Source: Vallitaleaceae bacterium 9-2
Lineage (GTDB): Bacteria > Bacillota > Clostridia > Lachnospirales > Vallitaleaceae
Length of the DNA stretch: 64,000 nucleotides
Direction of reading: 5' to 3'
Assembly (NCBI GenBank): GCA_038396585.1
Contig: CP121691.1
Span: forward strand, 434,001-498,000
A program made the translations under genes and the position numbers. Numbering within the stretch: the first letter of the stretch is position 1; each line of letters starts with the position of its first letter. The notes beneath the pieces were generated by a model. It was not told the DNA's origin and ran no database searches. It saw only the letters and a list, made by a program, of their open reading frames with translations. Below are positions 1 through 10,300 of the stretch, piece by piece.

Positions 1-1053
1 CAAAAACAAGGACGTCTAGATTTTCGTTTTGATCCACAACTAAGAGCATTTAAATACCTAAAGCGTAAAGATGAGATAGGTGTTATGATCAATTCAATGA
101 AAGAGATGGAAGCCCATGTTGCTGAAGTGATTTTACATACAGAGCAAACAGCACATCTGATGACAAGCTCTTCACAAAACTTATCGACAAACTCTCAACA
201 AGCAGCCCTCGTATCTGATGAAGTTGCATTAACAATTGAAGAGATTGCAAAGGTCTCAACAGATCAAGCCAAAGATACAGAAAGTACAGCCAATAACGTT
301 GATGAGCTAGGCAAACTGTTAGACGAAGATGCAAAATACATTTTAGAACTAAATAGAGCAGCAGATAAGATTGAGGCAGAAAAAGAAGAAGGATTCAAAA
401 TTCTAAGTATTCTTGTTCAAAACAGTGAGAAGTCTAATGAAGCAACAAAACATATTCATAACATTATTCTTAGTAATAATGCGAATGCAGAAAAGATTGA
501 TCAAGCAAGTACAATGATTCAAAGTATCGCAGACCAAACCAACCTATTAGCGCTAAATGCAGCTATTGAAGCTGCTAGAGCAGGGGAAGCAGGAAGAGGA
601 TTTGCTGTAGTTGCAGAAGAGATTCGCAAATTAGCAGAAGAATCCAATCGTTTTACCCAAGACATTAAAGCAGTGATTGACGAACTCAAAAATCAATCTG
701 AACTTGCGGTTCATACTATGAACGATGTTAAAGGAACGATCGATGTTCAATCTGAGAGCGTTGTAGAGACGCAGTTGAAGTTTGAATCCATTGCACAGGC
801 AACAGAAATGGTAAAAAAAGTTGTGTCTGAATTAAACCATTCTGTTAAAGTGATGGCCAACAATAAAGAAAACATTATTGACTTGGTCCAAAACCTATCA
901 GCTATTGCTCAAGAAAATGCTGCCGGAACAGAAGAAGCATCAGCATCAATAGAAGAACAAGCGGCACAGATTGAAGAGATAGCTAGTGCAGGTGAACATT
1001 TAGCAAAGATTGCACAAGAGCTACAAGAGACAGTCGACGGATTTAAAATCTAA
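1..1053 (+). CDS. methyl-accepting chemotaxis protein, 5' end outside window
   Basis: Only the cytoplasmic part of a chemoreceptor is present; the frame is open from base 1, so the ATG at 85 is internal. The first codons read as the end of a HAMP domain (RLDFRF...[11 protein letters not shown]). A long coiled-coil signalling domain follows, with the conserved hairpin tip around positions 520-620 of the window ([20 protein letters not shown]), which binds CheA/CheW. Alanine/glutamate-rich helices on either side hold the methylation sites. The ligand-binding and membrane segments are missing, so the stimulus is unknown. A strong terminator follows directly, which makes this the last gene of its transcript. 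Family assignment is secure. Confidence 0.95.
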   Translation, partial: QKQGRLDFRFDPQLRAFKYLKRKDEIGVMINSMKEMEAHVAEVILHTEQTAHLMTSSSQNLSTNSQQAALVSDEVALTIEEIAKVSTDQAKDTESTANNVDELGKLLDEDAKYILELNRAADKIEAEKEEGFKILSILVQNSEKSNEATKHIHNIILSNNANAEKIDQASTMIQSIADQTNLLALNAAIEAARAGEAGRGFAVVAEEIRKLAEESNRFTQDIKAVIDELKNQSELAVHTMNDVKGTIDVQSESVVETQLKFESIAQATEMVKKVVSELNHSVKVMANNKENIIDLVQNLSAIAQENAAGTEEASASIEEQAAQIEEIASAGEHLAKIAQELQETVDGFKI

Positions 1054-1059
1054 GTAAGA

Positions 1060-1111
1060 GCGCCTTTTATGATGGAACGTGTCTAAACTTCATCGTAAAA
1101 GGCGCATTTTT
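1060..1111 (+). terminator. rho-independent terminator of the chemoreceptor gene
   Basis: Arms GCGCCTTTTATGATG (1060-1074) and CATCGTAAAAGGCGC (1091-1105) pair with one mismatch and are followed by ATTTTT. It lies 7 bases after the chemoreceptor stop codon. Confidence 0.9.
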
Positions 1112-1122
1112 AATAGGCGTGT

Positions 1123-1151
1123 TTGACTTTATATAAAAAAAATGCTAGTAT
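1123..1151 (+). promoter_or_regulatory. sigma-A promoter of the TetR gene
   Basis: TTGACT (1123-1128), a 17-base spacer and TAGTAT (1146-1151). Transcription would begin near 1158, downstream of the ATG at 1142, which excludes that codon as the start and supports the ATG at 1196. Between the -10 box and the gene, TACT-aacg-AGTA is a short dyad that could serve as an autoregulatory operator (inference). Confidence 0.75.
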
Positions 1152-1195
1152 TTTCATCTGTTACTAACGAGTACTTGCTAGGAAAAGAGGAAAGA

Positions 1196-1774
1196 ATGGA
1201 TATGAAAGATAAAATTATTAATGCAATGATTCATGAGTTTTCAATCAAGGGATATATGGCGTCCATGTCAGATATATCAAAACATGTAGGAATAAAGGTA
1301 CCTTCCATATACAGCCATTTTACAAGTAAGGATGAGATTATATACCGGGCAGTTGAGAGAGAATTAAGTGCGCATTATCAATTCTTGACAACGGTGTATG
1401 ATGAACTTAAAAAGCAGCCAGCAATAGATATTTTACGAGGAATCTATTTTGGTGTGATTAAGTATTATAGCAATCAAGAAAAATTGAGATTTATACACAA
1501 CATTGAATTGATTCCAAATCAGCAGCTGTATGCAAAGTGCAAAACGTTACAAAAAGAGCAAATGAAAAATATACTAAACGGCATAGAAAAGATTTTTGAG
1601 CAAGGGCATAGCCAAGGGGAAATTCGCGGTGGCATTCAAGAAGGTTACCACTATCTTTATGTTACCATGGTTCAGGGTGTATTAAGCGGATTACTCACAT
1701 TTAATGGACAGACAAAACTAAGACAAGACTATGAAAAAAAAATTTGGAATGCATTTGAAAGGAGTATCCTATGA
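1196..1774 (+). CDS. TetR/AcrR family transcriptional regulator
   Basis: A 192-residue one-component repressor. The N-terminal helix-turn-helix is typical of TetR: KDKIINAMIHEFSIKGY, then MSDISKHVGIKVPSIYSHFTSKDEII. The C-terminal two thirds is the variable ligand-binding and dimerisation domain. The start at 1196 has the ribosome binding site GAGGAAAG and lies after the promoter; the longer reading frame from 1142 would begin inside the promoter. The gene overlaps the next one by four bases (ATGA), so the two form an operon and the DUF1801 protein is probably part of the response. The ligand cannot be predicted. Confidence 0.9.
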   Translation: MDMKDKIINAMIHEFSIKGYMASMSDISKHVGIKVPSIYSHFTSKDEIIYRAVERELSAHYQFLTTVYDELKKQPAIDILRGIYFGVIKYYSNQEKLRFIHNIELIPNQQLYAKCKTLQKEQMKNILNGIEKIFEQGHSQGEIRGGIQEGYHYLYVTMVQGVLSGLLTFNGQTKLRQDYEKKIWNAFERSIL

Positions 1775-2229
1775 TCTCAAAAGCAACAACAGTTTCTCAG
1801 TATCTTCAGAGTTTACCTGTAAATCGCCAAGAAGCAATGGCAAAAATACGAATGTGTTTAGCTGAAAATCTTCCCATGCAGTTAAAAGAGCAGATGATGT
1901 ATGGAATGATTTCTTATGTTATTCCGCTAGAGATATATCCTCTAGGCTATCATGCGTCCGAAGGGGAACCACTTCCATTTGTTAGCTTGGCCTCCCAAAA
2001 AAATTATATATCGCAATATCATATGGGAATATATATGGATGAGGCTGTAAAAAAATGGTTTGTGTATGAGTATCAAAAACGATCTTCTACAAAACTTGAT
2101 ATAGGCAAAAGCTGTATACGGTTTAAAAAAATCGAACAAATCCCGTATGAACTAATCGCTGAATTGTGTCATAAAATATCAGTGGAGGATTATATAAAGC
2201 TGTATGAGAGTTCAATAAAAAATAGATGA
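1771..2229 (+). CDS. DUF1801 (YdhG-like) domain protein
   Basis: A 152-residue cytoplasmic protein of the DUF1801 family. Recognisable parts are the N-terminal helix with SLPVNRQEAMAKIR, the central MMYGMISYVIPLE strand region, LPFVSLASQKNYISQYHMGIYM, and GKSCIRFKK near the C-terminus. The Bacillus YdhG/Fra relatives have been proposed as frataxin-like iron chaperones, but that function is not shown for this branch. It is translationally coupled to the TetR gene. No terminator is evident after it; about 170 bases of AT-rich DNA separate it from the next gene. Confidence 0.8.
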   Translation: MISKATTVSQYLQSLPVNRQEAMAKIRMCLAENLPMQLKEQMMYGMISYVIPLEIYPLGYHASEGEPLPFVSLASQKNYISQYHMGIYMDEAVKKWFVYEYQKRSSTKLDIGKSCIRFKKIEQIPYELIAELCHKISVEDYIKLYESSIKNR

Positions 2230-2287
2230 ACAATAAAGAGAATATAGAATAATTGCAATGTATAAATCTTATGGAAAAGACATGAAA

Positions 2288-2350
2288 GTCGATTCTTTAT
2301 AAGTTTTATACATTTTTTTTAAGCAAGAAACCCTAAAAAAATGATAAGAT
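2288..2350 (+). promoter_or_regulatory. promoter with shared 25-bp operator, upstream of the GH110 gene
   Basis: The 25 bases 2288-2312 (GTCGATT, one variable base, then TTTATAAG and TTTTATACA) recur at 4119-4143 with one difference. In both places a -10 box begins 33 bases after the element: TAAGAT at 2345-2350 here. No good -35 box is present, which is usual for activator-dependent promoters. The core TATAA-gtt-TTATA is a dyad. The likely ligand is the AraC-type regulator at 13643-14563 (inference). Confidence 0.65.
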
Positions 2351-2401
2351 GAGAAAGTATATAGAGCGCCTAGCTACAAGACCATGTGAAAGGAGAATTC
2401 G

Positions 2402-4054
2402 ATGTATATAAACATTAAAAAAGATCAAGCAAAAATGGAAAATCTATTCGATTATATTCGAGCTAGACTTTTGGAAGCTCAAGGCAAAGAAGGGGTAGTT
2501 ATTGAATTTGAAAAGGGGAATTATCTATTATCCGATACAAGTGCTAAACAGGATTTTGATGCATTAATGCGAGGGGAATTAGATTATGATACACATTGGG
2601 GAAAACATGGGATTAGCTTTAATACAGGGTTTTCTTTCAATGGAATAAAGGGCGTGACCCTTATCGGAAATGGTTCAACCCTTATTTTTGAAGGCTTGAT
2701 TGCACCTTTTCATTTCTCAAAGTGCCAAGATGTAAAAATTACAGGGTTTACAATTGAATGGAAACGTCCACCCTTTAGTGTGGGTATAATCCAAGAAATC
2801 AAAGGGGAGACGATTAGAGTAAAAAGTCATGCGGATTTTAAAATCAATGGAAAAGAGCCAATATGGGCTCTAATGGACTATGATCCTTTAAAAAAAAGAT
2901 TTGGTTGTGTATGGAAGTTTAGAAACATGTCACCACTAAGAAAAATAGAAGAGGATATCTATGCATTTGATGCAAATGTCGCAAAAGATTTAAATCCTGG
3001 GGATACTCTTGTGCTTAGGCACGTGGGTAATTATCGTCCGTGTATATATTTTTTGGAGACGAAGCAAGTATTAATTGAAGATACGGTTCTTTTGACAAAT
3101 CCTGGGATGGGGGTAGTGGGGCATTATAGTTCAGACCTTGAGTTTAGACGATTGCAGGTACGTCCTAAAAAAAATCACCTTATGTCGACAACAACAGATG
3201 CGACCCATTTTATTAGCTGTGAAGGGGCGATTAACTTTGAGGAGTGCTATTTTGAGGGGATGGGAGATGATGCAGTCAATGTGCATGGTTTTTATAACTA
3301 TATCACAAAAATCATTGATGACAAACAAGTTGAAGTTACCATTCTCAATGAAAACGGAACCCAAGATCAAATATTTGATGCCCCAAGAAGTGGCGATGAA
3401 GTAGAATTTGCAAGGGTAGAGGACTTATCGTTGATTGCACCGAACAACACGGTAAAGCAAGTCGTAGTAGATAAGGAAAAATGGCGTGCCCGCATTACAT
3501 TTGCTGAGGCGATAGATCATAAGATTCAGGTGGGCGATTTACTAACCAAAACGAATGATGTAGCGTCATTACGCTTTGCTCACTGCCATATTAAATCCGT
3601 ACGAGCAAGAGCGTGCTTAATACAGACGCGAAATGTCATTATTGAAAACTGCCGTATTGAAAACTGCACAGGAACGGGAATCCATGTAGATACAGCCACC
3701 GGGTGGTGGGAATCTGTACGGTGTGAAAACATTCAGATACGTCATAACACTATTATAGACTGTGGATATGGTGATGGGACATATTTAAATGCATCAGGGA
3801 TTGCTGTTATGACAGAAGCAAAGCACAAAGCCGTCGGTATTCACCAAAACATTTGTATAGAAAACAACACGATCTATGGAAGTGATAAAGACCTTAATGT
3901 TGGAATTGCAGTTGAATGTGCAGATAATGTTCGCATCCTTAATAATTCGATAAAAAACTGTGCTGTAGCGATAGACATTTCAAGTAGTGATCATCTTTTA
4001 GTTCAAGGCAATGACATAGGTAATCAGGCGATTTGCTATAGACGTGGAGAGTGA
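2402..4054 (+). CDS. GH110-like alpha-1,3-galactosidase (right-handed beta-helix), intracellular
   Basis: A 550-residue right-handed parallel beta-helix protein with the repeating pattern of polar coil turns (for example VIIENCRIENCTGTGIHV, IRIL NNSIKNCA near the C-terminus). The segment with TTTDATH and GMGDDAVNVHG matches glycoside hydrolase family 110: Asp266, Asp289 and Asp290 have the 23/24-residue spacing that I recall for the essential aspartates of characterised GH110 enzymes (321, 344, 345). Those enzymes remove terminal alpha-1,3-galactose with inversion. There is no signal peptide, so it would act on imported oligosaccharides. It heads the island and shares its operator with the ABC importer gene. 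Family call is fairly firm; exact linkage is inferred. Confidence 0.75.
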   Translation: MYINIKKDQAKMENLFDYIRARLLEAQGKEGVVIEFEKGNYLLSDTSAKQDFDALMRGELDYDTHWGKHGISFNTGFSFNGIKGVTLIGNGSTLIFEGLIAPFHFSKCQDVKITGFTIEWKRPPFSVGIIQEIKGETIRVKSHADFKINGKEPIWALMDYDPLKKRFGCVWKFRNMSPLRKIEEDIYAFDANVAKDLNPGDTLVLRHVGNYRPCIYFLETKQVLIEDTVLLTNPGMGVVGHYSSDLEFRRLQVRPKKNHLMSTTTDATHFISCEGAINFEECYFEGMGDDAVNVHGFYNYITKIIDDKQVEVTILNENGTQDQIFDAPRSGDEVEFARVEDLSLIAPNNTVKQVVVDKEKWRARITFAEAIDHKIQVGDLLTKTNDVASLRFAHCHIKSVRARACLIQTRNVIIENCRIENCTGTGIHVDTATGWWESVRCENIQIRHNTIIDCGYGDGTYLNASGIAVMTEAKHKAVGIHQNICIENNTIYGSDKDLNVGIAVECADNVRILNNSIKNCAVAIDISSSDHLLVQGNDIGNQAICYRRGE

Positions 4055-4118
4055 AGATGTAAAAAAGATAAAAAAAAGAAAAATTGTAGAGTTTTTCATT
4101 TACACAAAAAGCATAAAT

Positions 4119-4181
4119 GTCGATTTTTTATAAGTTTTATACAGTTTTTTTTTGAAAAAACTAAAAAGCGCATGTTAAAAT
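4119..4181 (+). promoter_or_regulatory. promoter with shared 25-bp operator, upstream of the sugar-binding protein gene
   Basis: Second copy of the element seen at 2288-2312, here 4119-4143, again with 33 bases to the -10 box (TAAAAT, 4176-4181). A candidate -35 box TTGAAA lies at 4152-4157 with an 18-base spacer. The preceding bases are also alike (CATAAAT here, CATGAAA at the first site). It would drive the importer, GH2, GH65, DMT and AraC genes. Confidence 0.65.
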
Positions 4182-4248
4182 ATAAGAGTAAAGTACATTC
4201 GAATGTAACCATTATAAACTTATTTCATTGTAAAAGGGAGAACAGATT

Positions 4249-5523
4249 ATGAAGAAATATATGGCGGTTTTACTAGTTATTGTAATGAGTATAGCATTTG
4301 TAGGTTGTGGAAATGATAATACACAAGGAACAGACACAGACACGCCTTCTCAAGAAGAAGCATCAGACACGCAACAAGAGCAATCAACAGGAGATAATGA
4401 AGGAACAGAAGAAATTGTTGTATGGATTCCAGGCGATGACGTCGAATATTCATTCTATTACAATATGTTCGAAAATTATAAGACAGCGATGGAAGCAGAA
4501 GGCAAAACATTCAATTATGTAATTGAGCAACAACCATGGGGTGATTACTTTACAAAACTTCCACTTGAAGTTAACAATGGACGTGGTCCTGATATATATT
4601 ATACACACACCGCATATATGGATACATTAGGTCCTATTTCTAGAGAACTAAATCTTTCAGAGGATATCCTAGGTCAATTATCGACAACAGATATGTACTT
4701 GGGAGAGAATAATAAACCACTTGTAATTCCAACAGTCTTTACAAGTATGATTATGTATGCTAATGAAAAAATCGTAGGAGATATGGACAAAGCCCCAACG
4801 ACATGGGAAGAATTATTTGCTGAAAGTTCAAAATATACAGATGCACAAAAGGGTATTATCGGTTACGACTATTCATTTCATATGTTATATGACTTGGCAT
4901 ATCAAGCAGGAGAGCGTTTAACGGATGAAAATGGAGCCGTATTTAGTGAAAAAGCATTGCAACAAGTTTTGGATTGGACAGATGCAGGGTACATGGATTA
5001 TTTGACTTATGGTCAAAATAGTCCGGAAGATTCTTTGTATCAAGATTCCGCAGCTTTTATCTACGGTGCCGGCTGGATGGAATTTTGGGCACCAGAAGAT
5101 GCACAGCTTTATGCTTTCCCTGTTCCGGGAACAACAACGGCTTTTGCTGAACTAACATTTGGAATCAGCAAAAATGTATCAGAAGCAAAATATGAGGTGC
5201 TTAATGATTTTGTTGAATTCATGCTAACGGATGAATCGACAGTTACAGATATTGTCAAAGGTAATTCCGGAGCGCCAAATAATACAACAGTTGATATTAC
5301 ATATGAAGAAGGTACAGCGGGACATGCGGTTTTACAAGCCTATAACTCCGGCGATGCGAAAGTTGTCATTGTACCAAGTAACTTGGAAAAAGTTTATAGG
5401 ACAATGCTTGAAGCGGCTTTAACAGGAACTTCAGTTGAAGATGCGATTGAACAAGCTAAGATGGATGCACAATCAATTGATGTAAGCAATTTGCACCAGA
5501 TGGAGCAGGTAGCTTTCCAATAA
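4249..5523 (+). CDS. extracellular sugar-binding lipoprotein of a CUT1 ABC importer
   Basis: A 424-residue family 1 solute-binding protein. The signal sequence MKKYMAVLLVIVMSIAFVGC has a lipobox (FVGC) that would be cleaved and lipidated at Cys20; a Gln/Asp/Thr-rich linker of about 35 residues follows. The mature domain begins with EEIVVWIPGDDVEYSF and shows the features of maltose-type binders (NNGRGPDIYYTH, APTTWEELF, FGISKN). It captures oligosaccharides at the cell surface and hands them to the two permeases encoded next. A hairpin separates it from the first permease gene, which usually allows the binding protein to be made in excess. No ATPase gene is nearby, so a shared MsmX-type ATPase is likely (inference). 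Confidence 0.93.
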   Translation: MKKYMAVLLVIVMSIAFVGCGNDNTQGTDTDTPSQEEASDTQQEQSTGDNEGTEEIVVWIPGDDVEYSFYYNMFENYKTAMEAEGKTFNYVIEQQPWGDYFTKLPLEVNNGRGPDIYYTHTAYMDTLGPISRELNLSEDILGQLSTTDMYLGENNKPLVIPTVFTSMIMYANEKIVGDMDKAPTTWEELFAESSKYTDAQKGIIGYDYSFHMLYDLAYQAGERLTDENGAVFSEKALQQVLDWTDAGYMDYLTYGQNSPEDSLYQDSAAFIYGAGWMEFWAPEDAQLYAFPVPGTTTAFAELTFGISKNVSEAKYEVLNDFVEFMLTDESTVTDIVKGNSGAPNNTTVDITYEEGTAGHAVLQAYNSGDAKVVIVPSNLEKVYRTMLEAALTGTSVEDAIEQAKMDAQSIDVSNLHQMEQVAFQ

Positions 5524-5533
5524 GGATAGTAAA

Positions 5534-5588
5534 GAAGAAAGGCAATCAAATACCGAGATGTTTAAATTGGTAGGCGTTGTCTTTCTTC
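5534..5588 (+). promoter_or_regulatory. intercistronic hairpin between binding-protein and permease genes
   Basis: GAAGAAAGGCAA (5534-5545) pairs with TTGTCTTTCTTC (5577-5588) with one G-U pair; inside, TACC and GGTA can pair as well. No run of T follows, so it is more likely an mRNA 3'-end stabiliser or processing site than a full terminator. Confidence 0.65.
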
Positions 5589-5607
5589 ATGAAAAGGAAG
5601 AAAAGTT

Positions 5608-6504
5608 ATGATAAAAAAACTCAGATATCATTTAATCGACGATCAAAAAAAATTCATTGTATTTGTAGCCATGTTTGGTCTCATTGTTTTTAATATAATC
5701 TTCTTCTTTATACCTTTAGGATATGGTATTATTGGAAGTTTCAGCAATTGGAATCCATTGCAAAATACGATGGAATTTACAGGGATCGATAATTATATTG
5801 CAATACTTCAGTCAAGTTTATTTAAGATTTCGCTGAAAAATACATTTGTGTTTAGTGGTTCACTGATTATTTTGCGAACAGGATTAGGTCTTGTCATTGC
5901 CGCAGGTCTATATTCATTAAAAAGGCACGATGGTATTCTTCGAAGTCTTTATTTTTTACCGGTGATTATGCCGATTGTGGCAGTTTCTATGGTATGGGAA
6001 TGGGTCTATCATCCACGGGTTGGACTTTTAAATATGCTGCTAGCCGCCTTTGGTTTTGCAGGAAAAAACTGGTTGATGGATAAGACGTTGGCCATGCCGG
6101 CAGTTATTGTTATGACCGCCTGGAAAGATATTGGATATGCAGTAGTAATATTTATGGCAGCCCTTATGAATATTCCCAGGAATCTATATGAGGCAGCCAG
6201 TATTGACGGAGCGAACCAATACAAGTGCTTTCGACATATTACTATACCCATGTTAAAACCAACCATTATTTTTATTGTCATTACATCGTTGATTTCGTAT
6301 TTTCAATCCTTTGTACAGATTTTTGTAATGACAGAAGGTGGTCCGGGAACGGCGACATATGTTATATCGTATATGATTTATAATGAAGCTTTTGAAAATT
6401 ATCGTTTTGGATATGCATCTGCGCTTTCGGTAATACTTTTTATCATTATTTTGATTATTACAGTCATTCAACTAAAAGTACTGTCGAGAGGTGGCGAATC
6501 ATGA
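5608..6504 (+). CDS. ABC sugar permease, MalF/UgpA type
   Basis: A 298-residue inner-membrane permease of the CUT1 family with about six membrane segments, beginning with FIVFVAMFGLIVFNIIFFFIP. The cytoplasmic EAA loop is clear: EAASIDGANQYKCFRHITIPMLKP, the coupling site for the ATPase. It pairs with the MalG-type permease whose start codon overlaps this stop (ATGA-type overlap at 6501-6504). Role: half of the transmembrane channel for the oligosaccharide bound by the lipoprotein at 4249. Confidence 0.95.
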   Translation: MIKKLRYHLIDDQKKFIVFVAMFGLIVFNIIFFFIPLGYGIIGSFSNWNPLQNTMEFTGIDNYIAILQSSLFKISLKNTFVFSGSLIILRTGLGLVIAAGLYSLKRHDGILRSLYFLPVIMPIVAVSMVWEWVYHPRVGLLNMLLAAFGFAGKNWLMDKTLAMPAVIVMTAWKDIGYAVVIFMAALMNIPRNLYEAASIDGANQYKCFRHITIPMLKPTIIFIVITSLISYFQSFVQIFVMTEGGPGTATYVISYMIYNEAFENYRFGYASALSVILFIIILIITVIQLKVLSRGGES

Positions 6505-7325
6505 AGATAGATAAGATAGGTGCGATTACACTCAAAGTTTGTTTGGTTATCGGTGGTTTGATTATGTTTCTTCCGTTTTTTTGGTTGATGCTCTCAACGT
6601 TTAAAACGAGTCGAGAGATTACTTCCGTACCGACTACATTTTTTCCACGAGGATGGACGATTGAAAACTATGTGGATATATTTAAAAGTTTTAACATAGC
6701 AAGATACTTTCTCAATTCTGTATTTTTGGCGACAGTGAAAACGGCAATCGGCATTTATACAAGCTTGCTATGTGGATATGTGTTAGCAAAATTTGAATTT
6801 AAGGGAAAAAAAATTATTTTTTCCATGATTTTATTTACTATGATGGTTCCATACTTAATTATGGTGATTCCTCTTTATCAAATGATAAATACAGTAAATT
6901 TAATTGATTCATATTGGGCAATTATTTTACCAACGCTTTATTCGTCATTTGGAATATTTATGATGAAACAGTATATGACAAGTGGTATTCCTAATGAACT
7001 TATTGATGCCGCACGAATAGATGGGGCAAGGGAATTTACTATTTTTCATAAAATCGCTGTTCCATTATCCGTGAATATGATATCAGCATTATCCATCTTT
7101 TTGTTTTTATGGAACTGGGAAGATTTCTTGTGGCCATATCTTGTGTTAAATACAAAAGACAAGATGCCCTTAGCTGTAGCCCTAAACATGTTTAGCGGAC
7201 AAAATACGGTCAATTATGGTGGTTTGTTTGCGGCGGCTGCAGTGACAATATTACCTGTGCTAATCATATACTTGTTTTTCCAAAAACGCTTTGTTGAAGG
7301 TGTATCGATGTCAGGAATAAAATAA
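6501..7325 (+). CDS. ABC sugar permease, MalG/UgpE type
   Basis: A 274-residue CUT1 permease with six predicted membrane segments (the first is LKVCLVIGGLIMFLPFFWLML). The EAA loop reads ELIDAARIDGAREFTIFHKIAVPLS. The motif TFKTSREI after the first segment is characteristic of the MalG subfamily. It completes the importer with the gene just upstream; 43 bases separate it from the GH2 gene, so importer and enzyme are probably co-transcribed. Confidence 0.95.
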   Translation: MKIDKIGAITLKVCLVIGGLIMFLPFFWLMLSTFKTSREITSVPTTFFPRGWTIENYVDIFKSFNIARYFLNSVFLATVKTAIGIYTSLLCGYVLAKFEFKGKKIIFSMILFTMMVPYLIMVIPLYQMINTVNLIDSYWAIILPTLYSSFGIFMMKQYMTSGIPNELIDAARIDGAREFTIFHKIAVPLSVNMISALSIFLFLWNWEDFLWPYLVLNTKDKMPLAVALNMFSGQNTVNYGGLFAAAAVTILPVLIIYLFFQKRFVEGVSMSGIK

Positions 7326-7368
7326 TAAAATGGATTAAGAATATATAGAGAGATATAAGGTGAATGTA

Positions 7369-10300
7369 ATGCAAGGAATAAATATATTGAATATCAATGA
7401 TTTTGATTGGAATAATTATAATGTTTTAGCGAAAAATCGCAAAGCAAGTCGGACCCATTTTTATTCATATGACAGTGAAGAAAGTGCGCTAACCTATGAT
7501 AAAAATCAGTCCAAGCATATCATGATGCTAAATGGAACATGGGACTTTAAGTGGTTTGAATCTCCGCTACTGGTTGATATGGAGCGCCTAGCAGATATTA
7601 AGGACTATACAACCATTGAAGTACCCAAAAACTGGCAGTTTGAAGGGCATGGAAAGTTTGTATATACGGATATGTGGTATGATTTTCCTGTTGATGTTCC
7701 TTATGTTCCAGTCAATAATAATGAGACAGGTGTTTACCATAAGACATTTAATTTAGAGCAAGAAGTGGCTTCAATTGCTATTCGATTCGAAGGCGTTGAA
7801 AGCGCTTTTCATTTATATGTCAACGGTAAATGTATCGGATATTCTCAGGGAAGTCGCTATCCCAGTGAATTTGACATCACAAAAGCTGTGCACAAAGGCA
7901 ATAACCACATACATGTTGTTGTATATCAATATTGTGATGGTTCATATTTAGAGGCTCAAGATATGTGGTGGCTTGGAGGAATTATTCGAGATGTGTATTT
8001 GATTAAGCGGCAAAAGCTTTCTATAGAAAACCTTGTGTTGGATCCGGATTTTGAGAGTCAAGAACAGGTAGGATACTTAAATACGGACATCCGATTAAGT
8101 GGAGAAGGACAAGTTGATCTTAAAGTATATGATGGAAAGAAGCTACTGACTCATCAGGAAGCTATCTCTTTAAATGGACAGATTGTTCTTGAAGGGGTTA
8201 TGCCTTGGACCGCGGAAACACCAAAGCTATATACATTGATTTTTACGTTGAAAGATGCCCAAGGAAAAGTGATGGAAGTCGTTCCTCAACGTATTGGCTT
8301 TCGACATATCGAAATTGATCAAGGTGTGTTAAAAATCAATGGAAAAAGAGTGTTGCTCAAAGGAATTAATCGCCATGAATATTCAGCAAAGACGGGAAGA
8401 GCTATAACGTATGAAGAGACAAAAAGAGAGCTTCAACTCATTAAACACAATCATATGAATGCAATACGAACGTCACACTATCCCAACAATCCTTTTTTCT
8501 ACGATTTATGTAATGCACTGGGGATTTATGTTATTGATGAAGCAGACCTTGAGAGTCATGGTCTTGAAGTTGTGGCGACAGATACACTTATGTGTGATGA
8601 CAAAACCTATGAGGCACTTTATGTTGACCGTATTGAACGAATAGTCGAACGTGACCGAAACCATGCATGTGTTGTTATGTGGTCACTGGGCAATGAATCT
8701 GCATACGGTGTGAATTTTAATGCGATGTATCAGTGGTGCAAACAACATGAACCGTCTAGACCCATACACTATGAAAGTGATGCGCATAATGCATCAGTGG
8801 ATGTATCAAGTACTATGTATTCAAGTGTAGGAAAACTTTATGAAATAGATACACAAGAGATTCAAATGCCACATATTTTATGTGAGTTTGGTCATGCTAT
8901 GGGCAATGGTCCGGGTAGTCTTAAGGAATATGTCGAACTGATTGAACAATCCAAGCGAATACAGGGGATGTTTATTTGGGAATTTAAGGACCAAGGTGTG
9001 TACTCAATCGATGCACTTGGAAAAGAAAGATTCTTGTTTGGTGGAGAGTTTGGAGAAGATTTTCATAATGGAAACTTTTGCATGGATGGAATGATAATGG
9101 CTAATAACCAAGCGACACCGTCCCTAGGAGAATATGCAAAATTAATTGAAAATATTCATATTCAACAATGGGACATTGGCGAGGGCAAGCTTAGGGTAAA
9201 AAACCGATTTGACTTTATGGATACTTCCATGGTGGATGTGACATATACTTTGCGCTATAATCAACAGGTCATCACCTCTGTTACACAGCCGATGCCGGTA
9301 ATCAAACCTCATCAGATAAGTCATATGCAGATTCCAACGAAAGTGTTAAACATTGATGCCATGCAATGGTGTTATCTTGAGGTAAAATTTGAATTTAGAG
9401 AGCCGATAGACGGATGGGAAGAAACCTATGTCCTTGGATATGATGTTAAGTTATTGCATGAACCTGTACAAGAACCAATCAACATCAGTGCGCAGCTTAG
9501 GGTCAATGAAAGTGGAAAAGATATTACTATTTACGGAGAAAATTTTGAACTAAGTATCTCAAAACGTGATGGATACATTTATGATTATCATGTGCAAGGG
9601 CTCAAGTTCTTTGACCAAGGTCCAAGTGTCAATTTTTTCAGAGCGTATACGGATAATGATGTCAAAAACGAAGAAAATTGGCAGGCAATGCATTTACACG
9701 CGATGACGATGAATGTCTATAACATGCAATATAGTGTGCTAGAGCATGAGGTGATTGTTCATGTTCAAGGACGTGTAGGAGCTAGAGGGCTTAACTGGGG
9801 GTGTGATACGAAACTTACATACCATATTTCCCAGGATGGATATATCCAGTTGCAATGGAGCGGTGGATTTAGCGGAAAAGCACCCAAACATTTGCCAAAG
9901 ATTGGTCTGCAAATGCAGGTGCCTAAACGATATGAGCAAGTGACATACAATGGATACGGACCGCAAGAGTGCTATTGCGATAGCAAAGCAAATGCTTATG
10001 AAGGCATTCATTCGATGCACTATTCAAAAATGAGTTTTCCCTATATGGTTCCTCAGGAAAATGGGAATCGTACAGGCGTAAGATGGGCGTCCTTGGCAAA
10101 TGCACAAGGAGGCATCCAGTTGGGAAGTCACCAGATGGATTTTAGCGTGCGTGATGTTTTAGATCAAGAACTGTATCAGACGATGCATCAAGTCGACCTA
10201 AAGCATGCCCCAAATCTTATCGTTAATTGTGACTTAATCAACTCCGGCTTGGGAAGTCAAAGCTGTGGACCGGATCGTATGCAACAATATAAGGCCCTTA

